Shown here in pieces: positions 25,019-34,019 of a stretch of DNA of 64,000 bases (position 1 is its first letter; each line of letters opens with the position of its first letter). This stretch comes from Lachnospiraceae bacterium (GTDB lineage Bacteria > Bacillota > Clostridia > Lachnospirales > Lachnospiraceae), in contig JAFRGQ010000027.1 of assembly GCA_017433725.1 (NCBI GenBank), positions 1 to 64,000 on the forward strand, given 5' to 3'. The notes beneath the pieces were generated by a model. That model made no database searches. It saw only the letters and a program-made list of their open reading frames with translations, and was not told where the DNA came from. The position numbers and the translations under genes were made by a program.

Positions 25019-27097
25019 ATGAAGAGAGTAGACACATTTCCTACCCATCAGCTTGGAGATCTTCAGTATCGCGCCGGCCAGGTCCTTCCGTTTGGGGCGA
25101 CCATTATGTATGGCGGCATCAATTTCAGCATCTTTTCGGATGAAGCTACGAGCTGCACTCTGGTACTTTATCATCACAGTCAGGAGGAGCCGTTTGCAGA
25201 AATTCCTTTTCCGGAGGATTTCCGTATAGGAAATGTTTACACAATGCTGGTGTACGGTCTGAATCCGGAGACTGTTGAGTACGGATATAGATTTGACGGA
25301 GTCTATAAACCTCAGCAGGGTTACCGCTATGACAGGTCTAAAGTAGTGCTCGATCCCTATGCGAAATCTGTCTCCGGACGGACGATCTGGGGAAAGAAAC
25401 CAAAGCAGGATAAGGGATTTATTCACAGAGGGCAGATCATATATGAAGACTATGACTGGCAGTCGGTCAGATCACCGGGTATCTCTTTAGAGGATCTGGT
25501 GATTTACGAGATGCATGTGCGGTCCTTTACGAGGCAGAAGGACAGCGGCGTCCGTCATCCGGGAACCTATGCGGGTCTTTCGGAGAAGATTCCCTACCTG
25601 AAAGAGCTCGGGGTGAACTGTGTGGAGCTCATGCCGGTATTTGAATTCGACGAATTCGAGAATCCCAGAAAATGGGAAGGAAAAGACCTGGTCAATTACT
25701 GGGGATACTCCACGGTATGCTTCTTTGCCCCGAAAGCAGGCTATGCGTCATCCGCTTATTTCGGAATGGAAGCGGATGAACTGAAAAATATGATACGACT
25801 GCTCCATCAGAACGGTATAGAGGTCATTCTCGACGTAGTGTTCAACCATACGGCGGAAGGAAATGAGAAAGGACCTGTCATATCGTTCAGGGGTATTGAT
25901 AACCGGACGTATTATCTGCTGAAGCCGGACGGTGGCTATTACAATTTCAGCGGATGCGGAAATACCATGAACTGCAATCACGCGGTCGTCCGGTCTATGA
26001 TCCTGGACTGTCTCAGGTATTGGGTATCCATGTTCCACATTGACGGATTCCGATTCGATCTTGCGTCTATCCTGACAAGAGATGAGAGCGGCGCTCCGAT
26101 GGTGACGCCGCCTCTTCTGGAGTCTATAGCCCGCGATCCGGTCCTCGGCGACTGTAAACTGATAGCGGAAGCCTGGGATGCGGACGGTCTCTACCAGGTC
26201 GGCAGCTTTCCGTCATGGAACCGCTGGTCTGAGTGGAACGGACGCTATCGGGACTGTCTCCGCCGCTTTATAAAAGGGGACGCTGCTATGGCGCCCGAGA
26301 TTCTCCATAGAATAAGCGGATCTCCTGACCTGTACAGGGACAGGGGTCCGGGTGCCTCTATCAATTTTGTAACATGCCATGACGGGTTCACGCTCTATGA
26401 CCTTGTTTCCTACAATGAGAAGCATAATGAGGCAAACGGCGAGGATAACCGTGACGGAAGCAATGATAATCACAGCTGGAACTGCGGCGTCGAGGGCGAG
26501 ACTACTGATCCGGAGATTGCGTCACTTCGCATGCGTCAGATGAAAAATATGCTGACGATCCTGATGATGAGCAGGGGCATTCCCATGATCCTGTCCGGGG
26601 ATGAGTTTGCAAATACCCAGTTCGGCAATAACAATGCTTACTGTCAGGACAATGAGATCTCATGGTTGGATTGGAGTAAACTGGAAGAGAATCAGGATTT
26701 ATTCGAATACACAAAGCACCTGATTGCGTTCCGTAAGAGCCATCCTGTTCTTCGCGCACCGTCCTTTGATACCGGCTATAACGAGACCGGTTATCCGGAG
26801 CTCACGTTCCATGGGTTAATGCCATGGGAATATGATCCTGACAGCCACAGCCTGACGATTGCTTGTCTCTTTGTGGAGGATCACCTGAAGTACAAGACGG
26901 ACAGCGATGCGTTTATTTATCTCACTATAAATGCACATTGGGAGGACCATGTATATCGCCTGCCGATTATTCCGGAGGGATACAGATGGAAGATTGAACT
27001 TGCTTCTTCCGATAACCGCGAGTTCAGGGAGGAACTCGGAGAGCTCAACGTTCCGGCACGATCTGTGGTCTTGCTGGTTGCTGCGCCGGAGACATAA
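25019..27097 (+). CDS. glycogen debranching enzyme, GlgX/isoamylase type (GH13)
   Basis: The 692-residue protein has an N-terminal CBM48-like beta domain (residues about 20-145) and a GH13 barrel. Catalytic positions are visible: nucleophile Asp347 in DGFRFDLAS, acid/base Glu384 in IAEAWD and the transition-state Asp455 in TCHDGFTL. VVFNHTAEG is the first conserved region. It hydrolyses alpha-1,6 branch points in glycogen or limit dextrins in the cytoplasm. The ATG follows AAGGAG. No other glycogen gene lies in the window. It may be co-transcribed with the OPT gene 113 bases upstream. Confidence 0.9.
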   Translation: MKRVDTFPTHQLGDLQYRAGQVLPFGATIMYGGINFSIFSDEATSCTLVLYHHSQEEPFAEIPFPEDFRIGNVYTMLVYGLNPETVEYGYRFDGVYKPQQGYRYDRSKVVLDPYAKSVSGRTIWGKKPKQDKGFIHRGQIIYEDYDWQSVRSPGISLEDLVIYEMHVRSFTRQKDSGVRHPGTYAGLSEKIPYLKELGVNCVELMPVFEFDEFENPRKWEGKDLVNYWGYSTVCFFAPKAGYASSAYFGMEADELKNMIRLLHQNGIEVILDVVFNHTAEGNEKGPVISFRGIDNRTYYLLKPDGGYYNFSGCGNTMNCNHAVVRSMILDCLRYWVSMFHIDGFRFDLASILTRDESGAPMVTPPLLESIARDPVLGDCKLIAEAWDADGLYQVGSFPSWNRWSEWNGRYRDCLRRFIKGDAAMAPEILHRISGSPDLYRDRGPGASINFVTCHDGFTLYDLVSYNEKHNEANGEDNRDGSNDNHSWNCGVEGETTDPEIASLRMRQMKNMLTILMMSRGIPMILSGDEFANTQFGNNNAYCQDNEISWLDWSKLEENQDLFEYTKHLIAFRKSHPVLRAPSFDTGYNETGYPELTFHGLMPWEYDPDSHSLTIACLFVEDHLKYKTDSDAFIYLTINAHWEDHVYRLPIIPEGYRWKIELASSDNREFREELGELNVPARSVVLLVAAPET

Positions 27098-27189
27098 GAT
27101 AATAGTTTGGAGCTGTTTCATCCTTCCCGCTCGAGCAAGTTCGGTGTCAGAATGATACTTTTGGCACTGTAATCATATCATCGTAATTT

Positions 27190-27239
27190 ATCAGCACCCC
27201 ATGGGCAGGCGCCTGGCGCATTGCACGTGGGGTGCTGAT
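27190..27239. terminator. long-stem terminator-like hairpin
   Basis: ATCAGCACCCCA (27190-27201) pairs perfectly with TGGGGTGCTGAT (27228-27239) around a GC-rich 26-base loop. The tail TAATTATTT is only moderately T-rich. It probably ends the debranching enzyme transcript. Confidence 0.7.
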
Positions 27240-27254
27240 TAATTATTTACTCAA

Positions 27255-27313
27255 ACTTCCCTCATGAAATATCCGAGCTGTCTTACCATTAGATAATGCA
27301 TCGTCGGGACGCT
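27255..27313. repeat. intergenic repeat, copy B
   Basis: This is the partner of 22050-22107. Both read ACTTCCC-CATGAAATAT at one end and ATGCATCGTCGGGACGCT at the other, with a diverged middle. Both lie in gene-free spacers downstream of + strand genes. Confidence 0.65.
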
Positions 27314-27362
27314 TCCCTCGGTCTCGCCACTGAATTTAATGTAATGATATTGGTTACAACCG

Positions 27363-27391
27363 TTGACATTACAACCTGCTTGCTATATGAT
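27363..27391 (+). promoter_or_regulatory. promoter of the quinone oxidoreductase operon
   Basis: TTGACA (27363-27368), a 17-base spacer, then TATGAT (27386-27391). GGTTACAACC just upstream (27352-27361) is a palindrome, and TGTAAT/ATTACA arms flank the -35. Either could be the site for the Rrf2 regulator encoded in the operon. Confidence 0.75.
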
Positions 27392-27465
27392 GATGTGTAT
27401 AGCAAAAGAGTGTTTAGTGAAATTCTTTAGCGTGTCCGGTTGAATTTTCAAGATGGGAGCAAATT

Positions 27466-28431
27466 ATGAAAGCAATTGTAATATATGAAGCCGGCGGTCC
27501 TGAAAAGCTGATTTATACGGATGTCCCGACTCCGGAAACAAAACCCGGCTGGTCGCTCGTCAGGGTAATCGGTCGCGGTGTCAATCACTCGGAGATATTC
27601 ACCAGAGAGGGGCAGTCACCCTCGGTATCATTTCCGAGGATACTGGGCATAGAGTGTGTCGGAGTAATCGCCGAGAGTACAGATCCTGTCAGGCTTCCGG
27701 AAGGATGTAAAGTTATATCTGTCATGGGAGAGATGGGCCGGGCATTTGACGGAGGATACGCCGAATACGCCCTGCTTCCGAATAACCAGATTTATCCTGT
27801 CAGTTCGGATCTGCCATGGGAAATTCTGGCAGCTGTCCCCGAGACCTATTACACGGCGTTCGGTTCCATGAAAAATCTGAAACTGCGCGGAGGAGAAAGG
27901 ATTCTTGTGCGCGGAGGGACAAGCGGAGTCGGAATAGCTTTTTTGAGATTGGTCAAAGCCGGTTTTCCGGATGCAATTGTGACCGGGACAACAAGAAACC
28001 TGAATAAAAAGCAGCAGCTTTTGGATGCCGGATTTGATGCGGTTATAGCGGATACAAACAATGAATTGCAGACAGATGAGCGGTATGACCGAATACTTGA
28101 TTTGATCGGACCGGCTGCGCTCAGAGATACATTTTCCCACACAGCTCCGGAAGGAATTGTATGCGTGACAGGACTTCTCGGCGGCAAATGGACTCTCGAC
28201 GATTTTGATCCGCTTGAAGACATGCCTGTAGACGGATATCTGACATCTTTTCATTCCGGAAACGTAAATGAAGTGAAGATGCAGGAAATGCTGGACTACG
28301 TAAAAATCCACTCTGTAGATGTGAAGCCTGAGAAGGTTTTTCGGCTTTCGGAAATGCGGGAAGCACACGAATATCTTGGGAGCAGCCGGAGTTTCGGAAA
28401 AGTGGTCGTAATGTCAGATAATGGAGGTTAA
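27466..28431 (+). CDS. zinc-independent alcohol dehydrogenase / NADPH:quinone oxidoreductase family
   Basis: The 321-residue medium-chain dehydrogenase/reductase has a GroES-like N-terminal domain (GRGVNHSEIFTREGQ) and a nucleotide-binding fold with the loop VRGGTSGVGIAFL. The Cys and His ligands of catalytic zinc are absent, which favours the quinone/enone reductase branch. GGGAG precedes the ATG. The stop lies 1 base from the GTG start of an Rrf2 regulator, so the two are tightly coupled. A redox or electrophile defence role is inferred. Confidence 0.88.
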   Translation: MKAIVIYEAGGPEKLIYTDVPTPETKPGWSLVRVIGRGVNHSEIFTREGQSPSVSFPRILGIECVGVIAESTDPVRLPEGCKVISVMGEMGRAFDGGYAEYALLPNNQIYPVSSDLPWEILAAVPETYYTAFGSMKNLKLRGGERILVRGGTSGVGIAFLRLVKAGFPDAIVTGTTRNLNKKQQLLDAGFDAVIADTNNELQTDERYDRILDLIGPAALRDTFSHTAPEGIVCVTGLLGGKWTLDDFDPLEDMPVDGYLTSFHSGNVNEVKMQEMLDYVKIHSVDVKPEKVFRLSEMREAHEYLGSSRSFGKVVVMSDNGG

Positions 28432-28432
28432 A

Positions 28433-28975
28433 GTGCAGATTTCGAGCAGATTTACTATCGCGTTACATATATTCGCAGCTATGGATGTCTTCGGGAAGAA
28501 TTATAAGATCACAAGTGACTTTCTTGCGGGAAGCATTCAGGTCAACACTGTAATCATAAGAAACATAATGTCGCAGCTTCGGAATGCGGGACTTATTAAG
28601 GTGTCCAGAGGAATAGGGGGAGCCGAGCTCGCCAAAGAACCCGAGGAGATCAGCTTTTATGATATATACGTGGCGGTTGAGTCAATCGAGGATGGGAAGC
28701 TGTTCAGGTTCCATAAGAATCCGAACCCCGAATGTCCGGTAGGAAGGAATATTCATCTCCTGCTTGACGATATGCTAGATGATATTCAGGACGCTATGGA
28801 GAGAGAGATGAAACGATTTACCGTTGCGGATCTTAACGGAGGTATAGAAGACCTGATCGGTTCGGAGACGGAGACGACGGAGAATCAGGCTGACGCAGGT
28901 TCAGAGCTGCCGAAGAGTATGGATGTAGTGAAGGAAACAACAGAGTCACATAGCCGTGCAAAGGCAGAAATATAA
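28433..28975 (+). CDS. Rrf2 family transcriptional regulator
   Basis: The 180-residue protein begins VQISSRFTIALHIFAAM, the standard Rrf2 start, with a winged helix ending in SRGIGGAELA. Only one Cys (PECPVG, about residue 103) lies in the region where IscR/NsrR have three, so an iron-sulfur cluster is unlikely. It resembles YwnA-type Rrf2 proteins. The tail beyond residue 140 is acidic and low in complexity. The GTG at 28433 is chosen because GGAGGT sits 4-5 bases upstream. The in-frame ATG at 28421 would use up that site. It probably controls its own operon. Confidence 0.88.
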   Translation: MQISSRFTIALHIFAAMDVFGKNYKITSDFLAGSIQVNTVIIRNIMSQLRNAGLIKVSRGIGGAELAKEPEEISFYDIYVAVESIEDGKLFRFHKNPNPECPVGRNIHLLLDDMLDDIQDAMEREMKRFTVADLNGGIEDLIGSETETTENQADAGSELPKSMDVVKETTESHSRAKAEI

Positions 28976-29012
28976 GAGCGATTAATCGGTACAAAAACGA
29001 AGGAGTAAAGAA

Positions 29013-29624
29013 ATGGGAACGGCAGCCGAATATTTGCAAATGCTACGAGACATAAAAGACACCTCTATGGCCACTGTAGGTGCAGATGGTACACCGCGGT
29101 TACGCATCATCGATACAATGCTTGTAGAAGATGAAAAACTGTATTTTCTCACCGCGAGAGGTAAGGATTTTTACAGGGAACTCATGGCGGGAGACCATGT
29201 CGCAATCACCGGGCTTAACAGTAAATGGGAGACCGTCAGGGTTCAGGGAAAAATCAAAAATATCGGACATGAATATTTGGATCGTATTTTTGAGGAGAAT
29301 CCGTCCATGAACAGTGTATATCCCGGAGAGACAAGAGAAATACTGGAGGTTTTCTGCTTGTACGAGGGCGAAGGAGAGTATTTCTGTCTTGCACAGGAGC
29401 CGATTGAGCGTGAACAGTTCAGTTTTGGAGGAGAGAAAATAACACAAAAAGGGTTCTTTATAACGGAGGAGTGTATCGGATGTGGAACTTGCGAGGCCTC
29501 ATGTCCTCAGAATTGTATTGAGGAAGGTTCGCCTTTTGTGATCAGACAGAATAACTGTCTGCACTGCGGCAGATGTTTTGAGAACTGCCCGGTTTCGGCA
29601 ATTATAAGGAAAGGTAACGAATGA
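29013..29624 (+). CDS. PNPOx-like flavin domain fused to 2[4Fe-4S] ferredoxin
   Basis: The 203-residue protein has an N-terminal split-barrel flavin-binding domain (residues 1-125, with MATVGADGTPRLRIID). It is joined to a bacterial ferredoxin domain with two clusters, CIGCGTCEASCPQNC and CLHCGRCFENCP. Electron transfer between flavin and Fe-S centres is expected, but the substrate is unknown. GAAGGAG precedes the ATG. Its stop overlaps the start of an ABC permease gene (ATGA at 29621-29624), which makes an odd operon of redox protein plus osmoprotectant importer behind an Rrf2 regulator. Confidence 0.88.
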   Translation: MGTAAEYLQMLRDIKDTSMATVGADGTPRLRIIDTMLVEDEKLYFLTARGKDFYRELMAGDHVAITGLNSKWETVRVQGKIKNIGHEYLDRIFEENPSMNSVYPGETREILEVFCLYEGEGEYFCLAQEPIEREQFSFGGEKITQKGFFITEECIGCGTCEASCPQNCIEEGSPFVIRQNNCLHCGRCFENCPVSAIIRKGNE

Positions 29625-30259
29625 TCGCTGATATTGCAAATTATATTTCAACACATTCTGCTCAGCTTGCTACGCAGATCACAGCACATATAGGCATCAG
29701 CCTTTTTGCGCTCATTGTGGCAACGGCTATCGGAGTTCCCTGCGGATATCTCGCATCAAAGTCATCAAGGAGTGAAGTTATTGTCACTGCGCCGTTCGAG
29801 ATGCTGAGAGTCGTGCCGTCACTTGCTTTCCTGATTATTCTGATTCCGATCATGGGGATAGGCATCCTGCCTGCGGTGACGGCTCTTACGATTCTGGCCA
29901 TCCCGCCCGTGCTTCTTAATACTTCGGTCGGGTTTCGGTCGATTCCCGATTTTATGGTCGAGTCGGCCAGGGGAATCGGTATGACGGAGAGGGAGTTGCT
30001 CTATAAAGTGAGAATCCCGGGAGCTCTGCCCATGATGCTGGCGGGGATTAGGACAGCTCTTGTCGAGGTAATCGCAAGTACTACTCTTGCCGCAAAAATA
30101 GGCGGAGGCGGTCTGGGGGAGATTATTTTCACAGGCCTCGGCCTGAACAGAACGGATCTGCTTGTTTTGGGAGGCTTACTTGTTGCGGCTTTATCTCTTC
30201 TGTCAGGGGTGATATTTGACGCAATTACGAGAAAACTTCTGAGATACAAATATGTGTGA
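29621..30259 (+). CDS. OpuB/OpuC-type osmoprotectant ABC permease (first)
   Basis: The 212-residue protein has about five or six membrane segments and the BPD_transp_1 EAA-type loop ESARGIGMTERELLYKVRIPGALP. It belongs with the glycine betaine/carnitine/choline permeases OpuBB and OpuCB. Its start overlaps the stop of the flavin/ferredoxin gene. It is followed by the binding protein gene with 13 bases between. Confidence 0.9.
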   Translation: MIADIANYISTHSAQLATQITAHIGISLFALIVATAIGVPCGYLASKSSRSEVIVTAPFEMLRVVPSLAFLIILIPIMGIGILPAVTALTILAIPPVLLNTSVGFRSIPDFMVESARGIGMTERELLYKVRIPGALPMMLAGIRTALVEVIASTTLAAKIGGGGLGEIIFTGLGLNRTDLLVLGGLLVAALSLLSGVIFDAITRKLLRYKYV

Positions 30260-30272
30260 TGAGGAGGACATT

Positions 30273-31181
30273 ATGAAAAAAGCAATAAGGAAAATGTTAG
30301 CATTAACGCTCACCGCAGTTACAACATTGGGTCTTACCGGCTGCGGCGGTTCCACTGCGTCTGTCGGTGAAACAAAATCAGTCGTAGTCGGATCAAAGGA
30401 TTTTACGGAAAATGAGATTATCGCCGAAATATATGCCCTGGCTCTCGAAGACGCCGGATTCAAGGTAGACCGAAAGATGAACATAGCAGGATCTGTCGTC
30501 CATACCAGTATTACAAGCAATGAAATAGATATTTATCCGGAATATACGGGAACAGGGCTTATTACGATTCTGGGAATGGATGCTATGACAGATCAGGACG
30601 AGGTCTACCGGACTGTAAAAGATGCATATAACGAGCAGTTCGATATAACATGGCTTGATTATGCTGAGGCCAATGACGGTCAGGGATTGTTCATAAGCAG
30701 GAAGGCAAGCGACGAGTACGGTATCACGAATATATCGCAGCTTCAGGCAAATGCCGATAAACTCAGGTTCTGTTCACAGGGCGAGTTCGATGAGAGAGAG
30801 GACGGTATTCCGGGCCTTACAAAACTTTATGGAGATTTCAACTGGAAATCATCCAGAATCTATGATAACGGTCTCAAATGGGAAGTCATAGAGAATGACG
30901 AAGCGGACTGCGCTCCTGCCTATACTACTGAGGCAAGACTCACGGAGACGGATAAATTTGTCCTTCTGGAAGATGACAAAGGCATGTGGCCTCCCTACAA
31001 TCTTGCACCGATCGTGAGGAACGAGGTCCTTAAGCAATATCCTGAGATTGAGGAGATATTGAATACAGTTTCCGCAACGCTCGACACTGAGACGGTGACG
31101 CAGCTGAATGCGAAGGTGGATATCGAAGGCGAGGAGTATGAGGACGTTGCGGCGGAGTATTTTGAGAGCATTAAGGATTGA
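30273..31181 (+). CDS. OpuBC-like osmoprotectant-binding lipoprotein
   Basis: The 302-residue protein has a lipoprotein signal ending LGLTGCGG, with the lipid Cys at about residue 25. It has the OpuAC-type fold with VVVGSKDFTENEIIAEIY and DIYPEYTGTG. The aromatic cage for trimethylammonium ligands is plausible but cannot be confirmed by eye. The ATG at 30273 follows GAGGAGG. A start 21 bases upstream would spoil the signal. About 170 bases without a gene separate it from the ATPase gene. Confidence 0.9.
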   Translation: MKKAIRKMLALTLTAVTTLGLTGCGGSTASVGETKSVVVGSKDFTENEIIAEIYALALEDAGFKVDRKMNIAGSVVHTSITSNEIDIYPEYTGTGLITILGMDAMTDQDEVYRTVKDAYNEQFDITWLDYAEANDGQGLFISRKASDEYGITNISQLQANADKLRFCSQGEFDEREDGIPGLTKLYGDFNWKSSRIYDNGLKWEVIENDEADCAPAYTTEARLTETDKFVLLEDDKGMWPPYNLAPIVRNEVLKQYPEIEEILNTVSATLDTETVTQLNAKVDIEGEEYEDVAAEYFESIKD

Positions 31182-31353
31182 AAATTTAAAGTACCGGCCG
31201 CCAGGCGAGGCCGCTCCGATTGCATTTTTAAATCGACTGTATTGTAGATATGAAGTGGAAAATTTGACTAATTCTAAAACAGTGATGAACAGACGAGTCA
31301 CAGAATGTAGAACCAGTAAATGACATGGTGTAAGAAGACTTGGAGAACACAGA

Positions 31354-32118
31354 ATGCCGGTTATTCAATATATAGATGTATGCAAGAAATTCGCGGGAAG
31401 CAGCAGATATGCAGTTGACCGCGTCAGCGCTGAAATAGAAAGCGGAGAGTTCATAACGATTCTCGGCTCTTCCGGTTGCGGCAAGACGACGCTTCTGAAG
31501 CTGACTAACAGGCTGTATGACCCTGACAGCGGAAAGATTATCGTTGAGGGCGAGGATATTTCAAATGTCGATCCTGTGGAGCTACGGCGTCGGCTCGGAT
31601 ACGTGATTCAGCAGGTGGGATTGTTTCCCCATATGACAATAAAGGAAAATATTACAGTTATTCCGAGTCTCATGAAGTGGGATAAACGAAGGATGGATGA
31701 GAGAGCAGATGAGCTTTTAGAGCTTGTCGGTCTTGAGCCGTCAGAGTTCAGGAATCGATATCCGCACCAGCTTTCCGGCGGTCAGCAGCAGAGAATAGGA
31801 CTCGCAAGAGCTCTTGTGCTGGATCCGGATATTATGCTGCTCGATGAACCGTTCGGAGCTATTGATGCCATCACGCGTCTGAATCTCCAGAACGAGCTGA
31901 TGCGTATACACGGGGGTCTCGGGAAGACCTTTCTGTTTGTCACACATGATATTAACGAGGCTTTCAAACTGGGCAACCGTGTCATGGTCATGAACGAAGG
32001 CAGGCTTCTTCAATTTGATGAACCGCATGAGATTGTGAGACATCCGGCGGATGCATTTGTACAATCTCTTATTGCATCCGCGCGGAGTCAGGAACGATTT
32101 TGGAAAGGAACAGTATAA
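31354..32118 (+). CDS. OpuBA-like ABC transporter ATP-binding protein
   Basis: The 254-residue protein shows Walker A LGSSGCGKTT, the Q-loop, signature LSGGQQQRIGLARAL, Walker B DIMLLDEPF and the switch His in FVTHD. It is shorter than OpuCA-type ATPases and ends before the CBS pair, so osmotic sensing through CBS domains is absent. The last codons form the first unit of a three-copy 60-bp tandem repeat that fills the gap to the second permease. Confidence 0.92.
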   Translation: MPVIQYIDVCKKFAGSSRYAVDRVSAEIESGEFITILGSSGCGKTTLLKLTNRLYDPDSGKIIVEGEDISNVDPVELRRRLGYVIQQVGLFPHMTIKENITVIPSLMKWDKRRMDERADELLELVGLEPSEFRNRYPHQLSGGQQQRIGLARALVLDPDIMLLDEPFGAIDAITRLNLQNELMRIHGGLGKTFLFVTHDINEAFKLGNRVMVMNEGRLLQFDEPHEIVRHPADAFVQSLIASARSQERFWKGTV

Positions 32119-32229
32119 CCGAATTCACAGATTGCATCCGCGCGGAGTCAGGAACAATTCTGGCAGGGAACAGTATAACCGAACTCACAGACTGTATACG
32201 CACGTAGTCAGGAACGTTTTTGGAAAGGA
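32071..32229 (+). repeat. 60-bp tandem repeat, about 2.65 copies
   Basis: Units begin at 32071, 32131 and 32191 with an exact 60-bp period. Copy 1 carries the end and stop of the ATPase gene (IASARSQERFWKGTV). Copy 2 differs at few positions. Copy 3 is more diverged and ends in the GGAAAGGA that serves the second permease gene. Twenty codons per unit keep frame, so each copy would repeat the same C-terminal tail. Confidence 0.9.
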
Positions 32230-32234
32230 TAATT

Positions 32235-32843
32235 ATGATTGAATATCTCAGGAGACATCCGGAGAAAGTAGCAGGACCGCTGGTAGAGCATATAGAACTT
32301 GTGCTGATCACACTTGCTGTTTCTCTTGCAATAGCATCTCTTCTCACACTGCTTGCCATGCGGTCAGGGAAGGTGTCCGATGTACTGAACAATATTTTCT
32401 CGGTTGTATATTCTATCCCTTCGCTTGCTCTTTTCGCCCTGCTGATCCCGGTGACCGGACTCGGCAGAACATCCGCGATCATTGTATTGACTTTATATAA
32501 TCAGTACATCCTGCTTAAGAGTTTCACTACAGGACTTCGGGAGGTGGATCCGGTAATCTGTGAGGCAGCGGAGGGAATCGGCATGACAGATATGCAGATC
32601 TTGACGAAAATCAGGATTCCGCTTGCCCGCAAAGCGATATTTGCGGGAATCCGTCTTGCAGTGGTCTCGACAATCGGGATCGGGACAATTGCCGCATCTA
32701 TCAATGCCGGGGGTCTCGGTACTCTGCTTTTTGAGGGGCTAAGAACAATCAACACACCCAAGATATTATGGGGAAGCGTCTTATCGGCAGGCTTGGCGCT
32801 GCTGCTTAACAGAGTGTTGAAGATGGTGGAGAACCGGCTGTAG
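32235..32843 (+). CDS. OpuB/OpuC-type osmoprotectant ABC permease (second)
   Basis: The 202-residue membrane protein has the permease loop EAAEGIGMTDMQILTKIRIPLA and a layout like the first permease, so the two form a heterodimer as in OpuBB/OpuBD. The ATG at 32235 follows GGAAAGGA, which is the last part of the tandem repeat. It ends in TAG, 16 bases from the convergent DeoR gene. Confidence 0.9.
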   Translation: MIEYLRRHPEKVAGPLVEHIELVLITLAVSLAIASLLTLLAMRSGKVSDVLNNIFSVVYSIPSLALFALLIPVTGLGRTSAIIVLTLYNQYILLKSFTTGLREVDPVICEAAEGIGMTDMQILTKIRIPLARKAIFAGIRLAVVSTIGIGTIAASINAGGLGTLLFEGLRTINTPKILWGSVLSAGLALLLNRVLKMVENRL

Positions 32844-32859
32844 GTGCGCCGGTTACTTT

Positions 32860-33615
32860 TCAACTGGTCAGGACTTCAATCCCGAAGCTGCCGAGTTCTG
32901 CAGTAATTTTCTCATCCATATTCCGGTCTGTGATGACAATTTTCACCTGGTCTTTTAAGTTGAGCGGCACCGTGCCGTGTTTGGTAAACTTGTCGGATTC
33001 CGTCAGTACGATAACACGGTCCGCCTGCCTCGCCATATCGCGTACCGCCTGGGCTCGCATCTGGTCCTGATTGGTGAAGCCTGCCCGCGCGGACCATCCG
33101 TCCACGCCGATAAAGAATTGGTCCACCCAGAAATTCTCCGCACACTGGCGGACCATCGGACCGACCATGACCTGAGCATCCGGTTGGTAGATACCGCCGA
33201 GCAGAATAATCTGGAAGTCGGAGGAATGGCGGATATAGTCGGCAATGAACGCACTGTTGGTGATGACTGTCAGCCCGCTGCGGAGCTCTGCGAGCGTTGC
33301 GGCAAGAAGGGCGCAGCAGCTGCCGCTCTCAATCATAATAGAATCTCCGTCTTTTACGAGTTCTGCCGCACGTATTGCGATCTGTCGCTTCTCTTCGTAG
33401 TGGTAGGCAAGCCGTCCTTTGATGTCATCTGTTCCGGACAGAACGGCAAAGCCGTGTTCTCTGGTGATAAGTCCCTGAGACTCCATGGCGTCTAAATCTT
33501 TTCGTACCGTAACTTGTGACACGCCCAGATGTTGTGAGAGCTCTGCAACTTCAAGTTTCTTTTTTCTGACCAGCAGATCCAGGATCTGGCTGGTACGGTC
33601 TTCTTTTCTTCTCAT
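32860..33615 (-). CDS. DeoR family transcriptional regulator
   Basis: The 251-residue protein has the DeoR helix-turn-helix (VAELSQHLGVSQVTVRKDLDAM) and the sugar-phosphate-binding DeoRC domain (IMIESGSCCALLA, VITNS, LLGGIYQPDAQVMVGP). Members sense phosphosugars. No sugar operon adjoins it, so its target lies elsewhere or it acts on its own gene. A perfect inverted repeat CGATGAGC-AA-GCTCATCG (33750-33767) in the upstream region could be its operator. Confidence 0.9.
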   Translation of the reverse strand: MRRKEDRTSQILDLLVRKKKLEVAELSQHLGVSQVTVRKDLDAMESQGLITREHGFAVLSGTDDIKGRLAYHYEEKRQIAIRAAELVKDGDSIMIESGSCCALLAATLAELRSGLTVITNSAFIADYIRHSSDFQIILLGGIYQPDAQVMVGPMVRQCAENFWVDQFFIGVDGWSARAGFTNQDQMRAQAVRDMARQADRVIVLTESDKFTKHGTVPLNLKDQVKIVITDRNMDEKITAELGSFGIEVLTS

Positions 33616-34019
33616 GTGACAGCCCCCTCTATGGTATTCGCCAAAGCGTTTTCATCTGCATTTTCATCAGATTGTATCTTTTGATAAGGAAAGTATAGCA
33701 TAAATGCTTTCATTTTTTTCTATAATAATTTCGAACATAAGCTTTGTTGCCGATGAGCAAGCTCATCGAGAAAAGTTTATAATCGACTATTAGCGTCTTA
33801 ATCAGGATATATTCAGCTTGTTATTACATGAATCCTTGTATATAATGTATATACGGTGTTAACGTAATGCTAAAAGCTCATTTAAGTAAGCATGGATTTG
33901 TTCGGCATAAAATAAGATAACGGGAAAATATGAGCTGAATGAATCAGCAGTTCCTGAGACAGGCAGCTTATATCAACAGTACCGGCGGAAAACAGGTCTC
34001 TATGAAGGAGGTTTATGAA
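33616..34019 (+). promoter_or_regulatory. divergent regulatory region, deoR and mazEF
   Basis: No gene is seen. For mazEF a promoter TTGTTA (33818-33823), 17 bases, TATAAT (33841-33846) is overlaid by GTATAT-N5-ATATAC (33838-33854), a likely autoregulatory operator. CGATGAGC-AA-GCTCATCG (33750-33767) sits nearer the deoR side. A TATACT-like -10 for deoR lies on the minus strand near 33695. Confidence 0.6.
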
